Translations under genes and position numbers: made by a program | Part shown: positions 20,890 through 30,221 of the stretch, piece after piece | Layout of the letters: each line of letters starts with the position of its first letter | How positions within the stretch are numbered: the stretch's first letter is position 1 | The notes under the pieces: model-generated | Told to the model about the DNA's origin: nothing | The model's database searches: none | The model's input: the letters and a program-made list of their open reading frames with translations, nothing else | NCBI GenBank assembly: GCA_019828595.1 | Contig: JAHQRK010000003.1 | Span: forward strand, 1,364,001-1,428,000 | Reading direction: 5' to 3' | Source of the DNA: Aphanomyces cochlioides | Lineage: Eukaryota; Oomycota; Saprolegniomycetes; Saprolegniales; Verrucalvaceae | Length of the DNA: 64,000 nt

Positions 20890-21126
20890 TTGTTGATTTG
20901 ATACGAATTTCCAGACCCCGTTCAATCGAATCACGCCGGCGGATCGATTCACCAATCGACGCCATTGGCTAATAAATATTTTGGGCGATTGTGATTGGCT
21001 GAATAAAATTTGAGAGAGAGTACTGTGAAAGCACAGTTCTAATTTTCATTCATCCAATGTATTGGCGTGATTGGAGATTGATACAAAAAACGAATCCAAA
21101 TTGGGAAATTTCTAGCGAATCCACAA
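20890..21126 (+). mobile_element. MITE-like element, TA target duplication, copy 1
   Basis: A 237-bp non-coding element flanked by TA on both sides. Its ends are imperfect inverted repeats: the left end begins TTGTTGATTTGATACGAATT and the complement of the right end begins TTGTGGATTCGCTAGAAATT. Near-identical copies lie at 26803 and 37579 and a fragment at 11575. A TA target and short TIRs fit a Tc1/mariner-type non-autonomous element; no transposase is present. It ends 66 bp before the start of paralog F. Confidence 0.85.
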
Positions 21127-21192
21127 TAAGTACTCTTGACATACATTCGGCTGTACTTGGCCAGGTGGTGACTTGCCATTTCCAAATCCGAC

Positions 21193-22395
21193 ATGTGGAC
21201 AACAGCATGGACAGCCTGCGCCAGCTTTTCAGCACCCATCCAAGGCTTGAAGCTCGGGATCCCAGGGCGCATCTTTGTCAGTCGGAATGCGTCTCTCGAT
21301 GTGCCAGTCCGAGCGGTCATCCAAAGCGATTCTCATGAAGTTTTGAGGATTATTCAGTGGAAGATTGAAGAAGAGAAAGCCGTTGATGGAACGCGCCGCT
21401 CGCTCCTGTCAGCGACTCTAGCGCCTTCAAAGCTCGAGTTTATCGACGCGATTGGATCTTTTGTCATTGATATTACCCATCGAGACCCAGTGCATCAAGT
21501 CACGACGTCCGCCGAAACCATACTGACGACTGGCACACTTGTGAATGCTCCAAACGAAAGTGTAGCCGTCCGCTCGTATGACTCGTCCAAAGTGTTTATC
21601 GAGTCATCGGACCCCATTCAGCTCGACACTCTCACTCTGGAGACGAAAGATCTCGGTCTCATTCAGTTGAGATCTCCCATCGTCAACATATCAGGACAGT
21701 TGAGTTTGGTATCCAAAGACAACAGCGCCATTGCCATCCAGTCAGAAGAAATTGTTCTCGATGGGCTTTCGTCAAATGCGAAGGACGGCGGCGCAGTTTA
21801 TGTCACGGCAAACAACTTGTTTCAAGCGATTCACATGTTTTCGAAGGCCAGTGATTGTGGAAGCATCAATATCTACCCGCATGGTCAATGCCAGGACAGC
21901 TCCATCCACGCCTCGGAGTCTGGTCGTGTGAATGTGGGATCGGTGGCGTGCGAGACTGTTGATGCTCGCTTGAAAGACGCTGGAGATGCGATTGTTCAGG
22001 CTGTTTTGTCGTTGAAGACAAAGACTTTCGATGGTGGACGCATTCAGTATTTCAATTCAACTCCGACGCTGGTTCCGGGGAAGAGAGGTCGGCACAACCG
22101 TTCAAGTCGAGTGACCGAGACAGGTGATAACAAGTTTGATCGTTTCAGCTTTTTACTCCGTCCCCCTCATGAACCAAGTGGAATAAGTGTCCTATTCAAC
22201 CGAGGAGACGAGATCTACATTCCAAATTATGGCAGCTTTGTCCAACCCCCTGTGGCTCTGGCGTCAACATTGTCAAGCGCAGGGGGCTACGAAGGAGTGA
22301 CTTTGCTCGGTGCTCTTTGCGTCATGATGGCAATTGGCTTTGCTGTAATGAAGATGCGACGCCGACGTCAAGGTTATTCACCTGTACTTCATTAG
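21193..22395 (+). CDS. GIN-like repeat membrane protein, paralog F (N/D-D-G type)
   Basis: Intact, 400 residues, closest to E. The ATG at 21193 (MWTTAWTACASFSAPIQ) corresponds to about residue 12 of E; the upstream codons look like a decayed version of the E start with ATT in place of ATG. Repeats contain KDLGLIQL, KDNSAIAI, KDGGAVYV, SDCGSINIYPHGQC, ESGRVNV, KDAGDAIV and FDGGRIQYFNSTP. A linker with DNKFDRFSF, a membrane segment (GVTLLGALCVMMAIGFAVM) and the tail KMRRRRQGYSPVLH with Y-x-x-V close it. Confidence 0.9.
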   Translation: MWTTAWTACASFSAPIQGLKLGIPGRIFVSRNASLDVPVRAVIQSDSHEVLRIIQWKIEEEKAVDGTRRSLLSATLAPSKLEFIDAIGSFVIDITHRDPVHQVTTSAETILTTGTLVNAPNESVAVRSYDSSKVFIESSDPIQLDTLTLETKDLGLIQLRSPIVNISGQLSLVSKDNSAIAIQSEEIVLDGLSSNAKDGGAVYVTANNLFQAIHMFSKASDCGSINIYPHGQCQDSSIHASESGRVNVGSVACETVDARLKDAGDAIVQAVLSLKTKTFDGGRIQYFNSTPTLVPGKRGRHNRSSRVTETGDNKFDRFSFLLRPPHEPSGISVLFNRGDEIYIPNYGSFVQPPVALASTLSSAGGYEGVTLLGALCVMMAIGFAVMKMRRRRQGYSPVLH

Positions 22396-24012
22396 CGCCT
22401 TAATGAAATTACGCATTGTCCACCAATTTATTTTGTTGACAGTATTCTTGGGGCGTTTTTCACGCATCCAAGCCAACCATGCCTAACGTAAACTAGGGTG
22501 AGGTCAGGGCTACGCCCCTGGGTGGAGCGTTTTGCTTTGGAAATAACAAAGATTTGCTCACACACATGAAACGTTTGAAGCCATATTGTCCTTTTCAGTG
22601 AAATGTGGACTTGGCAGGTCATTGGCCAAATCGCATAGCAATCGACTATGCTAAATTTAATGTGAAATATTGTATTATATACAAAGATAAGTACAATTTC
22701 TTCCTAGCAATGGTACCTGCATCCCAGAATACCGTCATGCATGATTTCTACGCCCAATACAACCTCGTTATGAAGCGTCAAGACGCCGCGCGTATCTTCC
22801 GCGAGTCAGCGTCCATCTTGGCCTTTCCCCACGGCCTTTCCCCCAAGTCATATAACTAAGGTGATTTGATTGGTCAAAATATTGAAAATACTGATATATG
22901 ATTGGCTAGTCGATTGTTAGTCGATTCTGGCAAGTCGATTCGATTCGACAGCCCAGTCCAATTTGGAATCGAATGCATAATACTATGAATTTTGAATTTG
23001 ATTCAGGCCCAGTTCGAAGTAAAAAAATAAGTTAACGCCGAGCATTCTGATTGGCTACTGTTGACTGACGAATATTTTTTTTCGTCAGGAGATAAATCAT
23101 GTCCTGACCAAAAAACCGTCGACTCGTACCGAAAGAAAAATAAATGATCCAATCAGAGATCATATTATTTTGAAACTAAGGAGACGGCATTTACTTCGCA
23201 CTCCTTATTCACTACTTTCTTATTTTACTTCGAATTGGCCTCAATAGTTTCCCTGTTTTGTTGTGCAAAAATGCCAGTACTTGCACAGATAACACGAACG
23301 ACTTATCAGTGATAATACAGACGCTCGAGGTACCCAGTCCTATTCACGGCGCATTTGACGGCGAGACAATGATGACCATGCGCTTAGATGATGCTCAAGG
23401 CGACTACCAACATGTCGGAGACATAGTATATCTAGATGGAGAAAGGCGAACCTTAGATGGTAATCTACGGTTGTGTCCAATGTGAGCGTGGCATGTGGTG
23501 GGTGGAGGTTCTAGGAGCACGGTCAAGAAGGTCAATTTAGATGCCGAAGTTTCAGCAACTGGTTGTACTGCTGGTATAGAGATCTTTCCCGTTACGGCAA
23601 CTTTGCGCACAATGTGAACGGCAAAAAGACTGTTTCCAAGAAGCAGACTCTTTGATAATTTTATAGCTTGCCGCTGTTCGATATGCTTCTCCCATTTTAA
23701 TGCTGAGGTTGAATCTAAGCAGAATATACCCAAGTTTAGATTGCACAATCTGTGCGATCGATTAGTAGATCGAGGTCATCGTTGGTTGACAACCACCTAC
23801 TTCTTCATCTTGTAATACTGTAACGTTGAATCTAAGTATAAGATGCGTAGTTTGGGGTTAGCTAATCTCTAGGATTTCTCGTCCAATTCATCGGTACGAT
23901 GCAATTGGACTTGATCCAGGAAATCACGGCAATTCCACAACAACACAGTGTATATATTTGTAAGAACATGATAACGTTTGTTAGTTATGGATGAAGTTTT
24001 ATGGAGTCCTGA
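22396..24012. other. intergenic with a short coding-like ORF
   Basis: About 1.6 kb with no confident gene. A coding-like frame at 22710-22859 (+) begins MVPASQNTVMHDFYAQYNL and ends PHGLSPKSYN; composition is protein-like but I cannot place it. The region 22860-23060 is AT-rich with repeated GTCGATT blocks. A weak frame at 23258-23485 (+) is unrecognised. The stretch from 23500 to 24012 may belong to the Helitron remnant that follows. Confidence 0.35.
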
Positions 24013-24640
24013 CTATTCTAATGCTTCTTGATACACAATGTTTTTCGTGTAGATTCCAGGCAGTCCATCGTACTGTCCATTGGCGACCAAAAACTTAATG
24101 TTGCCTTTTGCTTGGGCTCTTGACATGGCGACGTAAAGCTGTCCATGTGAGAAGACGGGTTCTGGAAGGTAGACGCCCACGTGAGAAATCGTTTGACCTT
24201 GAGCCTTGTGAATCGTCATTGCAAAGGCAACTTGAACAGGAAATTGTCTTCTGCGTAGCTCAAATGGGTAATTGTTTTGCTCACCATCGTGAATTGTAGT
24301 AGTTCGGGGAATGTAAACGATCTTGTTCGTGTGGGAGCCGTTCATAATTTGAGCCTTGATACATCGTGTTTGCAGCTCAAGAACAATTAAATTTGTTCCG
24401 TTGCACATGCCTTCCGAAGTACACAAATTACGAAGCAGAATAATGGGGCAACCAACTTTCAAATGCAACTTGTGGCTGAGGAAGTTGTTGATGTCTATAG
24501 AATTCAGAAACTCGATGGGGAACTCGCATGCATTTGTGTCCGAGTTGGGTTTGTCAACAACAGAATCGGCGGACAAATATGGCATCACCTTGCATCGTCC
24601 CAGAAAAACCCAACTGCCATCCATCTCATCTTTGGCAGGT
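24013..24640 (-). pseudogene. truncated Helitron (PIF1-like) helicase
   Basis: The minus-strand frame ending at 24013 carries the C-terminal part of a Helitron Rep/helicase: YLSADSV, PIEFLNSID, LHLKVGCPIILLRNL, GMCNGTNLIVLEL, RRRQFPVQVAFAMTIHKAQG (helicase motif V region), and LPEPVFSHGQLYVAMSRA (motif VI). Upstream of about 24640 the frame stays open but has no similarity to the family, and no Walker A motif or Rep HUH domain is visible. It is therefore 5'-truncated and not autonomous. Confidence 0.85.
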
Positions 24641-24927
24641 ATTATTTTAAATAGTAGGACAATATTTTCATTTTGTATGTGGAATTGTTTGATTAGTAAT
24701 ATTATCGACAACTGGCACGTCCAGCGCGCTTTCTGCAAACTCGCGCCATTTTCATTTGCAAGGCAATGGAGCGAAGTCCAGTCGATCGTGAAGAAACGGC
24801 AGTCGAAGTGACGACGAGCATGTCTCGAAGACAATCCATAGAAAATGCTGTTGCTCAAGTGCTGGCTGGGGGTGTCTTGCCGGTTCTTCATCTTGAATGC
24901 AGCAGAAAATCTGACTCTTATCCGCAA

Positions 24928-26800
24928 AACTTAAATCTCTCAAATTTAATGTTTCCTTTGAATATTTATACCCTAAACCTTAAGATCTCACCTTGATTAT
25001 TGTAGATTATTCAAGATTAAATTGTGTGCACACTCACGATTCCCAAAAAGTAAGCAAAATGAAACTTTGGACATCATTAAAAAGTCGTAATGGAGACTAA
25101 AATTGCTTACTTTTGTCTGTTCTTTGAATTCCAAATTCATTCTCCAGAATTCACAGAAAAATACTTGCGTTTTGAATGCATTTACAGAAAATCTGTCCTG
25201 AGTTTTCGTGAATATCAAAAGTAATTTCCATGATAGAAATATATATAACTTGATGTTTGTATGTAATAAAATAGTTTGACAGAAATGCATTTTGCGAGGA
25301 ATGCACAGAAAGGTTTTTCTATGGATGTGTAAGCCAATCAGACATCAAGAAAAGGACAAAAATAACAATGAAAAGAGATCACTTCTTTTGCATGCAGAAT
25401 CGACGACGCACGTCGTGGTTTCATGATGGCAGATGCTCGAAGAAACCTCATTACGGAGGAGTCTAGAGTAAAGTAAACTTCAGGTGTCAACCAAATCAAG
25501 AAATGGTGCTGCCTTACTGGCAAAAACGATCTACTATAGCCATGCGACAGTCGAAAGACTACTAGTAGATAACAATCAATCTTTCTCTATTCTCTTTCAA
25601 CAACTTCTTAGAATCTAATACATTTTCTTGAGTCTAAGAACGCTGAAGTCAGTTAATCCTGTAACACATGCCCATATACCTTTCCCGTTCTTTCTGAGGT
25701 TTGAACTCAACCACAAACCACTCTAGTATCGGGTACTCAAGAAAACGACAAGAAAAACAGCCAAACCATCACCCATCCTTGCATATTCTTGAGTAACAAA
25801 GTTGCAAATCAGTTAATCTTGTAATACATGTCCATTATCGGGTTCTCTAACTTCAAGTCGTCCAAACCTCTTGGGTCTTGGACCTCCTTCTTGGATGCAA
25901 CATGAAAAGTGGAGTGGTCAATGTTCAAAGTTTTAAACCAATCAAGCTTCATTCTCAGCAAAATAGAGCATGATTGGTCTAAAATAACACGACAGAATCA
26001 TTTTTCTGTGAATTCCGAAGACAAGTCAATCTTTCGTTTGCGACTTGAACTTGAAAAAAACTCGCAAAACTTATTGAAATACTTGCGCTTGAAACTTGCG
26101 CTTGAACTTTTCGGTTCCAAACTTGTGCTCACTCATGATGATTTACGTTAGGTTAACGATGAATTCTCTCACGTGCACACAAGCTCGTCAGAATTCAATC
26201 CCTCTCTCTGGGAGTCGCTGTTCCTCGCAGGCGAAACAACCTGGCATTCTCTCGTCGTACACGCCTTCTATCGAAGCCATAATGTGCTTTGCGTTGTTTT
26301 AGCATCCTGACTGGATGTTCCCTTGGCCAAGATAGAGCCCAAGACGTAGACGGTCTTGTGCAATCAATTGCTTGCACTTTCTCTTTCATCACGTTGAGTT
26401 CTTGTGTGGCCTCTATTGAAAGGAGCTGGGCGTCCTCGTCGCGAGCGCTATCCAGCCTGTTCTCGTATGTGCAGACGCACCTCAAGTGAAGTATTGACTA
26501 CCCAGTGCGTAGACAATCGTGGAGGTAGAACCAGGAGACATGACAGGACAGGCGTGGCAAGTGGGAGTGTGCTCGATCGTTCGCTTGTCAATGACAGTGT
26601 TTTTGTGACTGGATTTTGATACACTTTCTGATTGGCTCCTCAGAAATATATCCTCCAATCAAAAACATAAACTTTGTTCAAACACTTTTCATTGGCTTAA
26701 AATTAATAACCAGATGGCCACAACCTACAGTACGAACCTTCAGATGTTTAATACACAATGTATCAGCATTGATCGAATGAATAAAACATGTTTTGAATAA
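24928..26800. other. intergenic, AT-rich, mostly empty
   Basis: About 1.9 kb. I see no confident gene. One minus-strand frame at 26195-26485 (DSARDEDAQLLSIEATQEL, MKEKVQAIDCTRP) looks protein-like and coiled-coil; an intron of about 45 nt near 26309-26353 could join it to a basic C-terminus, but this is weak. GCCAATCAG motifs occur near 25332 and GATTGGCTCC near 26630. Confidence 0.35.
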
Positions 26801-26802
26801 TA

Positions 26803-27048
26803 TTGTTGATTTGATACGAATTTCCAGACCCCGTTCAATCGAATCACGCCGGCTGATCGATTCACCAATCGACGCCATTGGCTAATAAATATTTTGGGCG
26901 ATTTTGATTGGCTGAATAAAATTTGAGAGAAAGTACACTTCCCATGAGAGAAAGTACTGTCTAATTTTCATTCATCCAATGTATTGGCGCGATTGGAGAT
27001 TGATACAAAAAACCAATCCAAATTGGGAAATTTATAGCGAATCCACAA
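26803..27048 (+). mobile_element. MITE-like element, TA target, copy 2
   Basis: Same element as at 20890 with nearly identical sequence. TA flanks the left end; on the right the TA is replaced by TC, so the duplication has decayed. Internally a short segment (GAGAGAAAGTAC) is duplicated and the palindromic CTGTGAAAGCACAG block of copy 1 is lost. Confidence 0.85.
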
Positions 27049-27083
27049 TCCATGAATTTCAAAGTTATTCTTATAAATTCTAA

Positions 27084-27332
27084 GAGCGTGTTCGGTTGCC
27101 AAATTATTTTACAAAATTTCCCAGATTTCACGAAAAAACGACTTTATGAAATTAGTGTTTTTCTGTCGTGTTCGGATGTCATTTTATTTTTACAATATCA
27201 GATAGAAATATGTGAAAATTTGGTTATTATTTGAAATATAGGTCATGACCTTTAACATTTTCATGAAATCACACAAGATAGAATTTCATGAAATGAAGTT
27301 TTCACGAAAACCGCTGGCGCTCGAACGCGCTC
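27084..27332 (+). mobile_element. MITE-like element, TAA target (PIF/Harbinger type)
   Basis: A 249-bp non-coding element. The left end GAGCGTGTTCG and the complement of the right end GAGCGCGTTCG form 11-bp inverted repeats with one mismatch. Each end is flanked by TAA (27081-27083 and 27333-27335), the TWA target duplication of PIF/Harbinger elements. The inner parts also contain complementary CACGAAAA / TTTTCGTG blocks. It sits 36 bp from the preceding MITE and 145 bp before the ATG of paralog G. Confidence 0.75.
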
Positions 27333-27477
27333 TAAGTTTTTTTATTTTGATTAATTGAATAATGTTCTATAATTTGTTTTAAACAAAGCTCGAACTGCCT
27401 ATCACCCTTCTATCTGGTAAATTCTCATTGCCACATCCATTGCCATTTTTGCGAAGTCGACGACACCACCACCAGAC

Positions 27478-28719
27478 ATGTCGGATACGATCACTGCCCC
27501 CTCTGCGTTCAACAAGATCTGGAACACGACCGATGCCTTTGATGGCCTCTTGCTCCAATTCCCCGGCCGTGTCTTCGTCTCGTGGGACTCGTCCATCGAC
27601 ACCACTGCGATTGCAACTGTCGCGACCGATTCCAACGCCATCCTTGACCTCCTCTCGTTCAATGTGTCGACCGCCACGGACGACGAAATTCTCGTCGGCT
27701 GCAACCAACATTTTGTGATTGATCACCCCGACCAAACGTACCTCAACATCTCGGCTACCTCGAATGAAGATGTTCGTGCAGTGGGCACTTTGTTGCTTCA
27801 CGTTGTGGTGAAGAAGCCCCTCTCCTGGATCAAGTCGTTTGCTGAGACAGTCATCAACAACGGTGCATTGATCAATGGACCTACGAAGCATGTGTCCATC
27901 GCCTCCTTGGGCTCTGGCAACGTGTCAGCCTCTGTCCGCTACCCAGTGACTCTTGCCAACTTGACCTTGACGTCTGTTGGCGCTGGCTCGGTCCAATTCA
28001 ATGCTGCGTCGACTTTGAACGCCAAAGAACTTATTTCGATTGCTGTCACTGGTGAAGGTGCTGTTGCTCTTCAAGCAAGTGACTTGAAGACAAAGGGCCT
28101 CCACACCTCGGTGTCTGGCGCTGGTTCCGCCTTCGTCACTGCCCTTAACTCAATCAACGCGTCGGAAGTTCACTCCACCGTTGCTGGCGATGGTGAAGTC
28201 AACTACTACCCCAGTGGCAAGACTATCAACAACACAATCACAATTTCTGGAAACGGCGTGGCCAATACCGGCTCCCTTCTTGCCCAAAACGCCTCGGTGG
28301 TTGTTTCTGGCAAGGGCGAAGCCGTTGTCCAAGTCGTCGACACTTTGACTGCTTCGATCTCTGGCAAGGGTAAGGTCGAATACTACAACGCGACTGTCCC
28401 AGCTCACGTCCCCAAGCCTTCTGGCTGGTGGCTCTGGTCCAGCCCTGGTGCTTTGCCAACTGCTGTCAACTCTTTCGATTCGTTCAACTTCACTGCTGAC
28501 CCTGCCGATGTCCCAGTGAACGTCTCCATCGAGCTCAACCGATCGCGTTTCAGCCATTGCATTGCTCAACATTTTGAGACTGATGTGTCGCTCTCGGCAA
28601 CTCCTGCTACGACGACAGACTTGATGAGCATCTCTGTGTTTGCCCTTGTCGCTTTCGTAGTGGCATTTATCATTATGAAGAGCAAGCGACGCAACGGCTA
28701 CACTGCTCTCCCAAAGTAA
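27478..28719 (+). CDS. GIN-like repeat membrane protein, paralog G
   Basis: Intact, 413 residues, starting MSDTITAPSAFNKIWNTTD. It belongs to the G-x-G subgroup (GSGNVSA, GAGSVQF, GEGAVAL, GAGSAFV, GDGEVNYYPSGK, GNGVANT, GKGEAVV, GKGKVEYYNAT). The Cys that follows YYPSG in A-C is absent here. The membrane segment (MSISVFALVAFVVAFIIM) is followed by KSKRRNGYTALPK with Y-x-x-L. Codon use is strongly biased to C-ending codons compared with the flanking DNA, suggesting high expression. It is separated from F by 5 kb of mobile-element-rich DNA. Confidence 0.92.
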   Translation: MSDTITAPSAFNKIWNTTDAFDGLLLQFPGRVFVSWDSSIDTTAIATVATDSNAILDLLSFNVSTATDDEILVGCNQHFVIDHPDQTYLNISATSNEDVRAVGTLLLHVVVKKPLSWIKSFAETVINNGALINGPTKHVSIASLGSGNVSASVRYPVTLANLTLTSVGAGSVQFNAASTLNAKELISIAVTGEGAVALQASDLKTKGLHTSVSGAGSAFVTALNSINASEVHSTVAGDGEVNYYPSGKTINNTITISGNGVANTGSLLAQNASVVVSGKGEAVVQVVDTLTASISGKGKVEYYNATVPAHVPKPSGWWLWSSPGALPTAVNSFDSFNFTADPADVPVNVSIELNRSRFSHCIAQHFETDVSLSATPATTTDLMSISVFALVAFVVAFIIMKSKRRNGYTALPK

Positions 28720-29036
28720 ACAGAGCCGCTTGTCCAAAGTCTAATCAACACATCCTCAATGTAATCAGTCGAGCTCATTGTTCTCCATATTTGCGCATTG
28801 CCAGGAGCTCAATCTATGTCCATCTTACTCGTACGCTGTATGAATGCGTCTCAGGCATAGAACGGTCGAGTCTTTATCGAGAGACTCTGAGGTCCATCTT
28901 GTATTCTGCTGTGTCAAATCGATACAGAAGCTCCAAAACGGGACACGACAGAGGTACAATTCAACCGGGGCTCGAATTTGAGCTCGATCCACATGATGAA
29001 TACACTTATGCTTCGTAGTATTCTCTTATCCCTGTG
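28720..29036. other. intergenic, nothing recognised
   Basis: About 320 bp between converging genes. No frame with recognisable content. Confidence 0.4.
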
Positions 29037-30152
29037 CTAAATGATCGTTTTAAATCGCTGGTTTTCAAATGACTGCGCAAGCTTAGCACCAGGATGTTGC
29101 ACGTACATGCGGGGGATATACTTGACATAGTTTTCGTTGATCACGCCGTCTGCGAGCTTTTGAGCACGAGCTCGGTACTTGCAGAGCGTGTTGACAAAGT
29201 TTTTGTTGCGGTAGAGCGACAGACATTCATGGCAAGTCTTGCCAATCGCAGAGACTTTGGTGCATTCGACACTGAAGACAGTTGTGCCGACAATATTCCA
29301 CTTGCGCGTACTAAACTCGTACTTTTGAAACTCTTCCAATTGCTCTTCCGTGAGATTCTTGAAGGAGCGGATGTTGAACAGCTTCTTGAGGATTTCTTCG
29401 CGGCGCTGGCAGCCTCCAAACATGCGCATGGCATTCGAGCAGTAGTTGCGAATCTCGTCTGAGGTGAGACCCGCACATAGAAATTGATTGACAGCAGCGG
29501 GCTGGGCCGGCAAGACTCTCTTTGGTTTCTTGCAAGGTTTGCATCGGTCAAGGTGAGCTTTGAGATTGGACAAGTTGAGTCGCCCCCCAGCAATCTTGAC
29601 TGCCTTTCCGCACTGCCAGCACGAGATGCATACATTTCGCCCTTTGTGGACCATGGTCACGTTATCCACTTTGAACTTCTCCTTGAGCTGGCGTCGGGCG
29701 TTTTCCAAGAAGAGGATGCCCAAGTTTTCCTCCGAGAGAGCTTTCTTGCTTGACCTGCGCTGGCTCTTCTTTTGTTCTTCCTCGCCCGGCTTGGGCATCA
29801 TAGCCACGCTTCCTTTGCATCGTTCCAAGTGGGAGTTCATGCTTCTCAAATGTATATGTCCCGTGGCAATCTTAATCTGTTTGCCGCATTGCCAGCACGA
29901 GATGGTCACATTGCGGTCTTCATGGCACATTTGTACCGCATCAATGCCAAATTTTTCTTGGATTTGGCGTCGGATCTTGCCGAGGAAGAGTTCAAGCTGG
30001 TGCTCTTCAGTCAATCCTGCCTTGGACAAACTACGTCGTTTCTTCACGGGTTGCTGACCTTCAGGGTCTTCCAATGGCCTCTTCATCGCGACTACGACTG
30101 CGTCCGGCATGGACATCTCTCTCAACGGTCTTTCACTGATGAACTGCTCCAT
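29037..30152 (-). CDS. protein with duplicated BED-like zinc finger
   Basis: 371 residues from MEQFISERPL; an upstream in-frame ATG at 30221 would add an FKFNFEF-rich stretch encoded by AT-rich DNA and is less likely. A basic patch (PVKKRRSLSK) looks like a nuclear localisation signal. Two tandem modules of about 75 residues follow, each a charged helix (IRRQIQEKFG / ARRQLKEKFK) plus a finger C-x2-C-x18-H-x3-C (CWQCGK...HLERC and CWQCGK...HLDRC). This ligand pattern is BED-like, a DNA-binding class often derived from transposases. The C-terminal half contains another Cys/His cluster (CTKV-x5-CHECLSLY). The function is unknown; a chromatin or transposon-derived factor is likely. Confidence 0.8.
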   Translation of the reverse strand: MEQFISERPLREMSMPDAVVVAMKRPLEDPEGQQPVKKRRSLSKAGLTEEHQLELFLGKIRRQIQEKFGIDAVQMCHEDRNVTISCWQCGKQIKIATGHIHLRSMNSHLERCKGSVAMMPKPGEEEQKKSQRRSSKKALSEENLGILFLENARRQLKEKFKVDNVTMVHKGRNVCISCWQCGKAVKIAGGRLNLSNLKAHLDRCKPCKKPKRVLPAQPAAVNQFLCAGLTSDEIRNYCSNAMRMFGGCQRREEILKKLFNIRSFKNLTEEQLEEFQKYEFSTRKWNIVGTTVFSVECTKVSAIGKTCHECLSLYRNKNFVNTLCKYRARAQKLADGVINENYVKYIPRMYVQHPGAKLAQSFENQRFKTII

Positions 30153-30221
30153 CTTCGAACTCCGATCATTGCGAAATTCGAAGTTAAATTTGAATTCGAA
30201 TTTTGAATTTCTGTGCCTCAC

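Noticed and set aside
28238..28459. Minus-strand short ORF inside paralog G
   Set aside because: Antisense shadow of the G-x-G repeat.
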